From positions 1 through 15,443 of the forward strand of contig CAMCXB010000055.1 of NCBI GenBank assembly GCA_945883145.1: a DNA stretch of 15,443 bases, in the 5' to 3' direction. This DNA comes from Bordetella parapertussis. GTDB taxonomy: Bacteria > Pseudomonadota > Gammaproteobacteria > Burkholderiales > Burkholderiaceae_D. Under the pieces are notes generated by a model. It was not told the origin of the DNA. It made no database searches and saw only the letters and a list, made by a program, of their open reading frames with translations. This document shows positions 1 to 7,396 of this stretch, piece by piece. How positions within the stretch are numbered: the stretch's first letter is position 1; each line of letters opens with the position of its first letter. The translations under genes and the position numbers were made by a program.

Positions 1-1
1 A

Positions 2-124
2 GGTCCAGGTTGGGAAATCAATGACCATCATGAAGTAGAAGTACGTTATGCAAGAGCTTGGGATGCAGTGACTCGCGCAAAACGTAGTGAAGCTGTAGAA
101 ATTGAATACACCTATCGCTATTAA
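2..124 (+). CDS. C-terminal end of an unidentified protein (5' end outside window)
   Basis: An open frame enters from the left edge and stops with TAA at 122-124, giving the last 40 residues of a protein. The visible part is hydrophilic and rich in Asp, Glu, Arg and His, and ends in alternating aromatic residues (IEYTYRY). That ending would fit a beta-strand, possibly the last strand of an outer-membrane barrel, but this is only an impression. I do not recognise the family. The stop lies 12 bases before the histidine kinase start with no promoter or terminator between them, so the two genes are probably co-transcribed. The frame carries no start and is called only because it is open to the edge and sits directly in front of the kinase. 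Confidence 0.55.
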   Translation, partial: GPGWEINDHHEVEVRYARAWDAVTRAKRSEAVEIEYTYRY

Positions 125-136
125 ATTTAACCATCT

Positions 137-1507
137 ATGCAACTCGTCACACGATTACTATTAAGGTTGCTAGCTGTTGGCTCAGTCATGATGGTGATTG
201 CAGTAGTTGTTACCATCGTCTCTGCACGGAATGATATTGATCATGAAGCAGCAGCCAGTGAAAAGGTAGGCGAATTACTCAGCATATTGGCTGACTTTCA
301 AACTGAAGCCGCTTTATCTGAGCAAGTGTTAAAAATTGATGCGCTCAATCAAAGTGAAACACTGCGTCACTTCCATATCGCACTTTTAGATACTTCTGGT
401 AAGCGACTCACGCAAAGCCCTAAAGAGACTGATACATCTACCCCTGATTGGATAAAAAATCTTTTAGTGCGTGATGCCAAACTTGCTACCACATCACTAC
501 CCATAATGCGTAGCAATGGTGAGCGCATTACCATCATGTTAGAACCCAATCCTTATTCGGAAAGCACAGAAGCGATAAGTAGTGCCTTGCTATTTTTAGG
601 CTTATTCGCTGCGTTAGGTGTCGCATTAATTGTAGCGATTTGGGTTAGTGTGAAACTCGCCTTTAAACCACTAGCTGATATTCTCGCAGGTATTACGCGT
701 ATAGAATCGGGTGACTATAAACTTCAGCTAGCTTCATCATCGACACGAGAGCTTAATCAAATTGCTCAAGCACTAAATCATCTAGCTGCCGTCTTAACAG
801 AACAAATTACTAAGCAGCGCGAGTTATTACACAGACTGCAAGATGTGCAAGAAGAAGAGCGTCGCAAACTTGCGCATGAATTGCATGATGAATTTGGACA
901 GCTACTCACAGCCTTACAAGTTGATGCTTCGTATGTACTTAAGCAATCAGTTAATCAACCAGAATTGCTAGCCTGTGCGCAAGCCATGTATGACAACAGT
1001 AGCAGCATATTGTCGCAATTAAAAAATCTATTAGCGCAATTACGTCCCTATGGCTTGCAAGGGGATGAAGAACACGACATCGCTTTAGAACAAGCCTTGC
1101 GTGATCTGGTGCGTCAACGTCAGGCGCGTGGTGATACAGCGCTAGCTTGCAATCTGAATGTTAATCTCGGTTCTACCGTTGTACCGCAACGTTTAGCAGT
1201 TGCGGTATATAGAATTGCACAAGAAGCGCTCACTAATGTCATGCGTCATGCCAACGCAAAACAAGTTGATATACAAGTGAGTGTAGATACATATAAGCAC
1301 CAACTCTGTTTACGGGTAGCAGATGATGGCGTGGGTTTGCAAGAGCCATCAACAACTGATGCACAAACCCAAACCCAGGCATCACGTGGTTTGGGTTTAG
1401 TGGGTATGCGTGAAAGAATCTTGGCTAATCAAGGCACAATAAAATTCACAAATAATTTCCCAAGTGGTTTGATTTTGGAGATCAGTTTCCCGATTGAAGT
1501 AGAGTAG
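137..1507 (+). CDS. MoxY-type sensor histidine kinase (NarX-like, HisKA_3)
   Basis: Inner-membrane sensor kinase of 456 residues, expected to autophosphorylate and pass phosphate to a NarL/FixJ-type regulator. A transmembrane segment at about 7-29 and a second at about 150-172 enclose a periplasmic sensor region. Its layout (a conserved Leu/Arg/His patch near 75-80, a P-x-W at 103-105, then an acidic stretch before helix two) resembles the LapD/MoxY N-terminal periplasmic domain. A HAMP linker (about 173-225, with a GDY motif at 192-194) follows. The HisKA_3 phosphoacceptor motif ends in ELHDE, with His250. The ATPase domain shows the N box (E363, N367), G1 (DDGVG, 396-400) and G2 (RGLGLVGMRER, 417-427). 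No receiver domain is present. No clear Shine-Dalgarno precedes the ATG, so translation may be coupled to the upstream gene. MoxY-like kinases often control PQQ-dependent alcohol oxidation, which suits the quinoprotein genes downstream. The stimulus is unknown. Confidence 0.9.
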   Translation: MQLVTRLLLRLLAVGSVMMVIAVVVTIVSARNDIDHEAAASEKVGELLSILADFQTEAALSEQVLKIDALNQSETLRHFHIALLDTSGKRLTQSPKETDTSTPDWIKNLLVRDAKLATTSLPIMRSNGERITIMLEPNPYSESTEAISSALLFLGLFAALGVALIVAIWVSVKLAFKPLADILAGITRIESGDYKLQLASSSTRELNQIAQALNHLAAVLTEQITKQRELLHRLQDVQEEERRKLAHELHDEFGQLLTALQVDASYVLKQSVNQPELLACAQAMYDNSSSILSQLKNLLAQLRPYGLQGDEEHDIALEQALRDLVRQRQARGDTALACNLNVNLGSTVVPQRLAVAVYRIAQEALTNVMRHANAKQVDIQVSVDTYKHQLCLRVADDGVGLQEPSTTDAQTQTQASRGLGLVGMRERILANQGTIKFTNNFPSGLILEISFPIEVE

Positions 1508-1526
1508 GGTTGAAATTTAAATAAAA

Positions 1527-1552
1527 AAATGCCGCAATACATTGCGGCATTT
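1527..1552 (+). terminator. Rho-independent terminator after the histidine kinase
   Basis: Perfect inverted repeat AAATGCCGCAAT / ATTGCGGCATTT, with arms at 1527-1538 and 1541-1552; the realistic loop is about six bases. It begins 19 bases after the kinase stop. The downstream T-tract is short and broken, and A-runs lie upstream, so it may act in both directions between the convergent kinase and regulator genes. The rest of 1508-1701 shows nothing else clear. Confidence 0.75.
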
Positions 1553-1701
1553 AAAAATAATTTCCCCACTAGAGAAATCAGACTCAAAACTAAACAAAGT
1601 AACAATGGCGGAGACCATTTCATTACTGGTACTTATTCTATCAATCTAAAAATCTTTGTATATAGTAAAAATTCACATTGTGCCTATAAGTTATTCATGG
1701 A

Positions 1702-2358
1702 TTAAGGTGAGTTTGGTATTAACTGATGGCGCAATGCATAATGATTGAATTCAATTTGTGTAAATAAATTCATTTTCTTGCGGATAGTAGTTTGATAATT
1801 AAACACCGTACGTGAACTCATGTTTAATTTAGAACAAATTAAATCGACAGATTCACCAGCAGATAAAAGTAAAAACACTTCATATTCACGCGGCAGTAGA
1901 TTGTCATGTGGATTGAGATTGTTCTGCAACTCGGTGAGTGCAGCGGCAACACCTTCCTCTATAGGTGTGCCACCACGCCAGACATCTTGAATGGCTTGTA
2001 CGATTAATTCTGGATTCATGCTTTTCGTCAGATAACCAGATGCACCGATTTTCAAAACCTGATTTGCAGTGGATGCATTTTCATGCATAGTAAAAACTAG
2101 AACCTTTTGTTTAGGAAAACGGTTCATGATTTTTCTTAGCGTTTCAAACCCGCCCTGACCAGGCATGGATAAATCTAAAATCACCACATCCACCTGAATT
2201 TGTTTAATTAACTCATACGCTTCTTCGCCGGTCGTTGCTTCAGCGATGACGCGTATATCAGGATTTAATTCAATAAAGCGCTTATAGCCTGCTCTAACTA
2301 CGGCATGGTCATCCACCAACATAACGCGAATTAACTGATTAGTTTCTAATGTAGACAT
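1702..2358 (-). CDS. NarL/FixJ (LuxR-type) response regulator
   Basis: Cytoplasmic two-component transcription factor of 218 residues. The N-terminal receiver has the acidic pair D16/D17, the phosphoacceptor D62 (VILDLSMPG), T90 and K112, all expected for an active receiver. The C-terminal LuxR-type helix-turn-helix spans about 150-210, opening with LLPREYEVF and with a recognition-helix region around SSRTVFNYQ. Length and architecture are normal. The gene runs convergent to the histidine kinase at 137-1507 instead of following it, and is the nearest candidate partner. HisKA_3 kinases pair with NarL-type regulators, so the match of families supports the pairing. The ATG at 2358 has only a weak ribosome site. 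A good promoter lies about 95-120 bases upstream. No clear terminator is seen beyond the stop. Regulators of this kind (MxaX, ExaE/AgmR, EraR types) control PQQ-dependent oxidation genes in other bacteria. The targets here are inferred, not shown. Confidence 0.88.
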   Translation of the reverse strand: MSTLETNQLIRVMLVDDHAVVRAGYKRFIELNPDIRVIAEATTGEEAYELIKQIQVDVVILDLSMPGQGGFETLRKIMNRFPKQKVLVFTMHENASTANQVLKIGASGYLTKSMNPELIVQAIQDVWRGGTPIEEGVAAALTELQNNLNPHDNLLPREYEVFLLLSAGESVDLICSKLNMSSRTVFNYQTTIRKKMNLFTQIEFNHYALRHQLIPNSP

Positions 2359-2449
2359 GTAAATTTAGGCTATTCAATGCGCTAGTGATAAGGACTAAAA
2401 CTGCCAACAGTGATGATTGCAATAAAGTAGTTCTTAAAAGAATTTTCAA

Positions 2450-2478
2450 CTTATATAACGTGGTTATACAGTAATCAA
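2450..2478 (-). promoter_or_regulatory. Predicted promoter of the response regulator with a palindrome in the spacer
   Basis: On the minus strand, TTGATT (2473-2478) and TATAAG (2450-2455) are separated by exactly 17 bases, matching the sigma70 consensus at 4/6 and 5/6 positions. The -35 box overlaps the stop codon of the propeller gene. An inverted repeat TATAAC-GTG-GTTATA (2454-2468) fills the spacer and touches the -10 box, where an operator would sit. The predicted leader is about 85 bases. Confidence 0.5.
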
Positions 2479-3419
2479 CGTACCACCACTCCCCAAGGTG
2501 TATCTCCAACAGTGATTTCCTTAATCACTGTCATTGCATCGGTATCAATGACAGATACTGAATTTGATCGTCCATTTGCTACATAAAGACTTTTTCCATC
2601 TCCAGTAATACCCATATTCCATGGTCTTTTTCCTACCGCGATAGTACGTAGCACCTGATTGTTAGATGTATCGATGACCGATATGCTCGCATCTTTACCA
2701 TTAGAAATGTATACACGCGTGCCATCCGGGCTCATAGTTACACCATTACAAAAGTTTCCTGCTTTGATACGAGCAATAACGACATGTTTTTTGACATCGA
2801 TTACAAATACAGTACTGGCAATCTCAGAAGCTACATAAGCAACTTGCCCATCAGGACGAAAGGCTATACCTCTAGGCCGTTCTCCAACCTTAATTGAGCC
2901 TATCTGCTTGCGTTTTCTGACATTAATTACATCGACAGTATCAGCCTCTTCAGCAGATACAAATACATATTTACTATCGGGGGTAAAGACTGCGTGTTCA
3001 GGATTTTTTCCTTTGGTTTTTACTACAAATTCTTTTTTTCCAGATAGTAAAGAAATAAAGTTAACAGAATTAGAAATTTCTGAAGCTGCTATTACCCATT
3101 TTCCATCCGGTGAAATGGAAACACCTTCAGGGTATTCTCCAAGATCAATTATTCCCGCCAACTCTTTTTTTTCAAGATCGTATTTAATGATGCTGTTGTT
3201 TGGTTGATCACTAACAAAAAGAGTTTTGCCATCTATAGATATAGCAGCTCCACGCGGTTTAGTACCAGCTTTTATCTCGCCAATAATCTCATTTGACTTC
3301 GTATCTATCAACGAAAGCGTACCTGATTTTTCGTTAGACACATAGGCGATAGGATTAGCGTGGGAGGTGGTTAGGCAGCAGAAGAGTAAATAAACGGAAA
3401 ATAAAAGAAAACTACGCAT
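2475..3419 (-). CDS. Exported seven-bladed YVTN beta-propeller, PQQ-catabolism-associated type
   Basis: Protein of 314 residues with a signal peptide of about 21 residues (hydrophobic run then TSHA/NPIAYV), so it should be periplasmic. Seven YVTN-type repeats follow, with blade starts marked by AYVSNEKSG, LFVSDQPNN, VIAASEISN, VFVSAEEAD, AYVASEIAS, VYISNGKDA and LYVANGRSN, most followed by an xVIDxx strand and a VGxxPxG-like turn. The N-terminal AYVSNEK and the C-terminal end PWGVVVR closely match what I remember of the TIGR03866 family, described as occurring in transport operons linked to PQQ-dependent alcohol catabolism. No catalytic site is known for the family. The gene follows the TonB receptor gene by 54 bases, but a strong hairpin terminator lies between them, so it is probably expressed at a lower level or by readthrough. 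The ribosome site AGGTGA precedes the ATG at 3419. A generic YncE-like propeller is the alternative reading. Confidence 0.85.
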   Translation of the reverse strand: MRSFLLFSVYLLFCCLTTSHANPIAYVSNEKSGTLSLIDTKSNEIIGEIKAGTKPRGAAISIDGKTLFVSDQPNNSIIKYDLEKKELAGIIDLGEYPEGVSISPDGKWVIAASEISNSVNFISLLSGKKEFVVKTKGKNPEHAVFTPDSKYVFVSAEEADTVDVINVRKRKQIGSIKVGERPRGIAFRPDGQVAYVASEIASTVFVIDVKKHVVIARIKAGNFCNGVTMSPDGTRVYISNGKDASISVIDTSNNQVLRTIAVGKRPWNMGITGDGKSLYVANGRSNSVSVIDTDAMTVIKEITVGDTPWGVVVR

Positions 3420-3437
3420 AGAGTCACCTGAATGAAA

Positions 3438-3459
3438 AAAGGCGGCTTGCGCCGCCTTT
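3438..3459 (-). terminator. Terminator between the TonB receptor and propeller genes
   Basis: Inverted repeat AAAGGCGGC (3438-3446) / GCCGCCTTT (3451-3459) with a four-base loop. Read on the minus strand it is followed by a run of T residues (complement of 3435-3440), the form of a rho-independent terminator. It lies 14 bases after the receptor stop and ends 18 bases before the propeller ATG, so it either separates two transcripts or partly terminates one. Confidence 0.8.
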
Positions 3460-3473
3460 AGATTATTAACTTC

Positions 3474-5654
3474 TTAGAAGCTGTAACGCATACCTGCAAA
3501 AATCATACGGCCACGACCTGGTTGTAAGCCATTGGTACGGGAGCTGAAATATTTTTTATCTGTGAGATTTTCGCCGCTCATGAAATAAGTAACCTTCTGG
3601 CCTTTAGGTGCATAAGACATAGAAGCGTTAACCAGTGTGAGCGCTGGAATTTCACCAAATAAGCCGCAGTCAGTCTGAGTATCGCCATTAATTAAATCAC
3701 CACAGTACCCGGCGGGGGTTGTACCGCGATAATTATCGGCGTTTGCAAACTGTTGGCTGACATGCGTCACACCCACACGACCTATAAAACCCTGCTGATC
3801 TTCATAGGAAAGATTGAGTGCAAGCGTATGTTTTGGTGCATACGGCAAGCGATTTCCAGCTGTGTAGGTACCGTAGCCATCTTCACCTTCTCCACCTACC
3901 TCACCTGAGTTTTTAAATTTAGCGATAAAAAGATTGGTATACGCAAGGCTGGCGTAGTAATTATTTTTCTTGCCAGTTAACTCTCCAAAGTTGATCTTAC
4001 CGGCAACTTCAAAACCAGTGTGCTGCGCTTTACCTTCGTTTCTGAAAACACCAGCGCCTGTTGGTTGGACAACGATGTCGCTAATGTCCATATTGAACAG
4101 GGTACTTTCTACATAACCTGATTGCATGAGCGATGATCTAATACCAACCTCGGTAGTCGTTGCTAATTCTGGTGTAACTCGCTGTAAAGTACTTCCGTTT
4201 ATGTCTCTATCTGGTCTTGGTGGTGCAAAACCTCTGTGTACACCACCGAAAATAGTCGCGGTCTTTAAACCATTCCACGTGAATCCAAAACCTGGTAACG
4301 CTTGAAGTTTGCTGGTTTCAAGAGAATTATCAAATGCAAAATTTGGTCCTGTGTAGAGAACTTTTTTCGAAGTCACATCTTCTAAACGCAGTCCAGGCGT
4401 AAACGACCAATCACCTGTAAAGAAAGTGTTCTGCGCATAATATGACAGAGCCTTGATATCCGCAGTCAATCGCTCATCCCCAGTCTGCGCACCAGATAGA
4501 CTGCTTCCGGCTAGTTCAAATTTTTGTCGATCAATTTTCTCTTGATGGTAGCGAAATCCAAAAATAGCTTGGTTTTGCATTCCAAATGTATTGTGTTTTA
4601 CCTCTAACTTAGGCTCTATGCCAAAGAATTCATAGGTTCGCGGTCTTACTGCAAATGCAGTGGTGTTGTTCATGGCATAAACGCCACCATCTTCCTCAAA
4701 CTCTCTGGATCGACGAGAAGCTCTATCGGTTTGCGAATAATAAAATTGTGTACTGAGTTTCATATCAGAATTCAAGTCCCACTCATGTACCACTTGCGCT
4801 GTATTACGAGTCATCGTAAAGCGCTCAGCAGCATCGGCTGCATTAACGAAAGTTCCCTTGTACCGAGTAGAGAGGAATTCTGTTGAGGTTAACCCTGTCT
4901 CACTGAACCGTGAATCTTCTTGAAAGTTTGAATACTTACCGGTGATGCGTTGAACTTGGCTGATTTTGAATTGACCTTTGAGTGCCACATCTTGTAGATC
5001 AAAACCATGTTCGGTACGTATACCATCGCCACGTTTTTTTAGTACGTCGACCATAAAGCCGCCATTCTCGTTACCGGTTCCGACATTGAAATGGCCATCG
5101 TAATAACCATTATTGCCGCCTGTGATTTTCACCGAACCTGCAGTACCGTTAGTGGGCACTGGGCGTGTTACGAAGTTAATCATGCCGCCCATGGTTTGTG
5201 GACCATAAAGTATTTGACCCGAACCCTTGAGAACTTCAATACGTTCAATACGTTCTAGAGGTGTGGAGTAATGCGAAGAAGGATCACCATAGGGTGCAAA
5301 GAATACGGTAGGTGCGCCATCTTCTAATAGCAGTGTTCGTGAACTACGACGCGGATTCAATCCGCGCATACCAATATTGAGGTGGGTACCAGCGGCGTCT
5401 TCTGACACAACATGCAGCCCCGGAATCTCACGTATGGTTTCTAAAATGCTGAATGGTCTGCGTTCTTCAAGCTGTTCGCGTGTCATAACTGAATAGGAAC
5501 CAGGAAGATTTTCTACGCTGCTAGGCAAGATGCTTGTGCCTGATACGGTCACAGCTGGCAATACATTATCTTTTTTTGTTTCTTGGGCAAATAAAGAACC
5601 CGATAATAATAAAGTCACAGCCGATGCAATAATAGTTTTACTAGTTGGGTGCAT
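3474..5654 (-). CDS. FecA-like TonB-dependent outer-membrane receptor
   Basis: Protein of 726 residues for energy-coupled uptake of a scarce solute across the outer membrane. The signal peptide ends near residue 23 (SLFA/QE) and a TonB-box-like VLPAVTVSG lies at about 31-39. The plug domain (about 40-170) contains GLNPRRSSRTLLLEDG (98-113), APYGDP and YGPQTMGGMINFVTR, which closely match the FecA (ferric dicitrate) subfamily. A 22-stranded barrel should follow, ending in ...GMRYSF with the C-terminal Phe needed for assembly. FecA's extra N-terminal signalling domain is absent, and no FecI/FecR genes are adjacent, so this is a transport-only receptor. Cys651 and Cys663 bracket an Asp-rich loop. 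The ribosome site GAGGAAAA (complement of 5657-5664) supports the ATG. The substrate is unknown. Ferric chelates are the default, and a lanthanide chelate or PQQ is suggested by the neighbouring genes. In methylotrophs, LutH and LanA are TonB receptors for lanthanides. Confidence 0.88.
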   Translation of the reverse strand: MHPTSKTIIASAVTLLLSGSLFAQETKKDNVLPAVTVSGTSILPSSVENLPGSYSVMTREQLEERRPFSILETIREIPGLHVVSEDAAGTHLNIGMRGLNPRRSSRTLLLEDGAPTVFFAPYGDPSSHYSTPLERIERIEVLKGSGQILYGPQTMGGMINFVTRPVPTNGTAGSVKITGGNNGYYDGHFNVGTGNENGGFMVDVLKKRGDGIRTEHGFDLQDVALKGQFKISQVQRITGKYSNFQEDSRFSETGLTSTEFLSTRYKGTFVNAADAAERFTMTRNTAQVVHEWDLNSDMKLSTQFYYSQTDRASRRSREFEEDGGVYAMNNTTAFAVRPRTYEFFGIEPKLEVKHNTFGMQNQAIFGFRYHQEKIDRQKFELAGSSLSGAQTGDERLTADIKALSYYAQNTFFTGDWSFTPGLRLEDVTSKKVLYTGPNFAFDNSLETSKLQALPGFGFTWNGLKTATIFGGVHRGFAPPRPDRDINGSTLQRVTPELATTTEVGIRSSLMQSGYVESTLFNMDISDIVVQPTGAGVFRNEGKAQHTGFEVAGKINFGELTGKKNNYYASLAYTNLFIAKFKNSGEVGGEGEDGYGTYTAGNRLPYAPKHTLALNLSYEDQQGFIGRVGVTHVSQQFANADNYRGTTPAGYCGDLINGDTQTDCGLFGEIPALTLVNASMSYAPKGQKVTYFMSGENLTDKKYFSSRTNGLQPGRGRMIFAGMRYSF

Positions 5655-5951
5655 TGTTTTCCTCTAATGTCTTAGCAAAAATGTAATTCTCAAAATAAAT
5701 TTGGGTAGACTAATGTAATTCCCTATTTATTCGATGTCACTAGTAAGCATTACTAAGCATAGAGTTCTAATTTGAGGGCTGAACTGATTCGGTTATTTAG
5801 TCGTTTAAAATTTCATGGATTATTTAAAAAAAGTAAATTAATTATTTAAAAGTTAATAAAAAATTTTTAGAATTGTTTTCGTATTTTTATTCTTTCTAAT
5901 TCTCATCTCACGGAAATCAAACCTTATCCTCATTGAATCGCGCTCATTCAC
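5655..5951. promoter_or_regulatory. AT-rich leader and promoter region of the TonB receptor gene
   Basis: This 297-base gap is very AT-rich in its middle (about 5815-5880). It holds the receptor's ribosome site and the direct repeats listed separately. I see no convincing sigma70 promoter and no recognisable Fur box. The start of the small-gene hairpin (5936) lies at its right end. No coding sequence is visible. Confidence 0.4.
5680..5721. repeat. Direct repeat pair upstream of the TonB receptor gene
   Basis: AATGTAATTC occurs at 5680-5689 and again at 5712-5721, a 32-base period, which is close to three helical turns. Read toward the receptor gene the unit is GAATTACATT. Same-face repeats 26-68 bases before a start codon could bind a regulator, for example the NarL-type protein of this region. 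No protein has been tied to this motif. Confidence 0.45.
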
Positions 5952-5964
5952 TCATGGCGCGATT
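5936..5964 (-). other. Hairpin spanning the stop of the small exported protein gene
   Basis: Perfect eight-base inverted repeat AATCGCGC (5936-5943) / GCGCGATT (5957-5964) with a 13-base loop that contains the stop codon (5952-5954). No T-run follows on the minus strand, so it is not a typical rho-independent terminator. It may protect the 3' end of the LysR/small-gene transcript. Confidence 0.4.
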
Positions 5965-6353
5965 GCACAGACTCCAGAGTGGATAACTGAAAAATTCCCC
6001 ATAGGGTTATCAAACGCATTATGGTGTTCAAAGCGTAAAGTATTTTTATTGATTATGATTTTTTCTTTTTTCTGCATGACTGAAGATGGGGAATTATCTT
6101 CGCCAACTTGTTCGGAGGGAGAGGTTTTTCCGGAAAAATTTTGGCTTTTATTTAAAGTAATCAATACTTTAGAAGTATCAATGATTTCAACGTCAATCAA
6201 TTTTATTTCAGAGTTTGGTGATCGTGTTTCAGTCATTAAATCTAGCGTGCTCTCAGTCGTACAGGCATATTTTATTTTTACGGAATCAGCCATTGCATAA
6301 CCATGTAGCGAACATAATAATAGGCAGCTATAAATTTTAAAATAATTAGGCAT
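5952..6353 (-). CDS. Small exported protein of unknown function, overlapping the LysR gene
   Basis: Protein of 133 residues. The first 22 residues look like a signal peptide (hydrophobic core ending GYAMA/DSV), so the mature 111-residue protein should be periplasmic. Two cysteines remain after cleavage, C31 near the mature N-terminus and C129 near the C-terminus (SGVCAIAP), well placed for one disulfide joining the ends. The middle alternates charged and hydrophobic residues as in beta-strands, with a Ser/Gln/Glu-rich flexible stretch at about 70-95. I recognise no family. The ATG (6351-6353) lies inside the end of the LysR gene, an eight-base overlap, so the two are almost certainly co-transcribed and translationally coupled. 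That coupling is the best evidence that this is a real gene. Confidence 0.7.
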   Translation of the reverse strand: MPNYFKIYSCLLLCSLHGYAMADSVKIKYACTTESTLDLMTETRSPNSEIKLIDVEIIDTSKVLITLNKSQNFSGKTSPSEQVGEDNSPSSVMQKKEKIIINKNTLRFEHHNAFDNPMGNFSVIHSGVCAIAP

Positions 6354-7230
6354 TAAATTTTAATTTTAAATAATCTATCAAAGTTTGTGTTTTTTTATTC
6401 ACGGACTTATGTGCAGAATGCAGCATATAGATACTAAGCGGATTTAATTTAAATTCTGTTAGTACTTGGACTAAGCGCGAGGAATCTAGATAAGGCTGTG
6501 CCAGATTTTGTGGAATGCATGCTATGCCTAAGCCACCCAAAACGGCTTCTAACAATATATCGCAATCATGTGAAGTAAGGTAGGGATTGATGGCATATTC
6601 AGTTAGGTGATTATTTTCAAGAAAATACCAAGCGGGGCGATTCAGGTGGGAAGATAAATTCAAACAAGCATGTGTCGTGAGTTCTTCGAGTTCTTTTGGT
6701 TGCCCACGTTTGGTAACGTAATCAGGGGAGGCTACTAGTGTCATAGGCAGGTTGCCTAAGAGTTGTGCTCCTCGTATTCTTCGATTGTCGTCAGAGGTTA
6801 AAACAACGAGATCAGATTCTATGCCTATAGTTTTAGAATAACTATCAAAATCCACGATCTCTAAACGTATGCGTGTATGGTTTTTTACAAAACCTGTCAG
6901 CAGCGGAGCGATTACTTTTGATGAATAATATTTCAGAAGACCTATCTTAATCACGCCTTCTATTTCAAGCTCAACTTGCGCGATATCGGATTCTATGGAA
7001 TCCATCAAGCCTAGTAAGTTTCTACATTTATCAAGATAAATAGAGCCAGCATTTGTTAATGCAACACTTTGCGTGGTTCTTTCTAATAATTTAACCCCTA
7101 GATGCTTTTCTAAATTCGCAATCGATCGTGTTACAACGCTATAACTAATGCCCATTTGATTAGCAGCATTTTTAAAGCTATTCGCTTCTGCGACTTTTAC
7201 AAAAACACCCATGGAAGACAGTTTGTCCAT
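6346..7230 (-). CDS. LysR-family transcriptional regulator
   Basis: Protein of 294 residues, the usual length for the family. The N-terminal winged helix-turn-helix (about 1-60) reads MDKLSSMGVFVKVAEANSFK, then a helix-turn-helix with VVTRSIANLEKHLGVKLLER, typical of the DmlR/CrgA-like branch. The C-terminal effector-binding domain (about 90-290) contains the family pattern of G-x-G-I-A-x-I-P (GGLGIACIPQN). It should bind DNA as a tetramer and respond to a small-molecule effector, which cannot be read from the sequence. No gene starts divergently from it, unlike the common LysR arrangement. The next gene upstream (cytochrome c) points the same way and ends in a terminator. Downstream it overlaps an exported protein gene. 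The ribosome site is weak. Confidence 0.92.
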   Translation of the reverse strand: MDKLSSMGVFVKVAEANSFKNAANQMGISYSVVTRSIANLEKHLGVKLLERTTQSVALTNAGSIYLDKCRNLLGLMDSIESDIAQVELEIEGVIKIGLLKYYSSKVIAPLLTGFVKNHTRIRLEIVDFDSYSKTIGIESDLVVLTSDDNRRIRGAQLLGNLPMTLVASPDYVTKRGQPKELEELTTHACLNLSSHLNRPAWYFLENNHLTEYAINPYLTSHDCDILLEAVLGGLGIACIPQNLAQPYLDSSRLVQVLTEFKLNPLSIYMLHSAHKSVNKKTQTLIDYLKLKFNA

Positions 7231-7352
7231 CAGAATTCATATCCGGTTTAAAGATAGTTCAGTAATCTCTATTCTGAAGAAATGAATTTGCAGAATATAA
7301 CTATCTGAATAAGCCTATTATTATGATGCTCTTACAACTGCTTATATTTTTA

Positions 7353-7377
7353 TAAAAGCGGCCTAATAAATAGGCCG
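7353..7377 (-). terminator. Terminator after the cytochrome c gene
   Basis: Inverted repeat CGGCCTA (7359-7365) / TAGGCCG (7371-7377) with a five-base loop, 19 bases past the cytochrome stop. On the minus strand it is followed by a T-rich tail (CTTTTATAAAAA). It isolates the LysR gene from the cytochrome transcript. Confidence 0.7.
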
Positions 7378-7396
7378 AAGCTTCACACAGCGATTT

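Noticed and set aside
2475..5654. Direct equivalent of the E. coli yncE-yncD (pqqU) pair
   Set aside because: The gene types are alike (propeller plus TonB receptor), but the receptor's plug motifs are FecA-like and unlike YncD as I remember it. PQQ uptake is kept only as one possible substrate.
3474..5654. Naming the receptor fecA
   Set aside because: The N-terminal signalling domain and the FecI/FecR genes are absent, so ferric citrate specificity cannot be claimed.
5936..5964. Hairpin as an intrinsic terminator
   Set aside because: The stem is perfect but the loop is long and there is no T-run on either side, so it is listed only as a hairpin.
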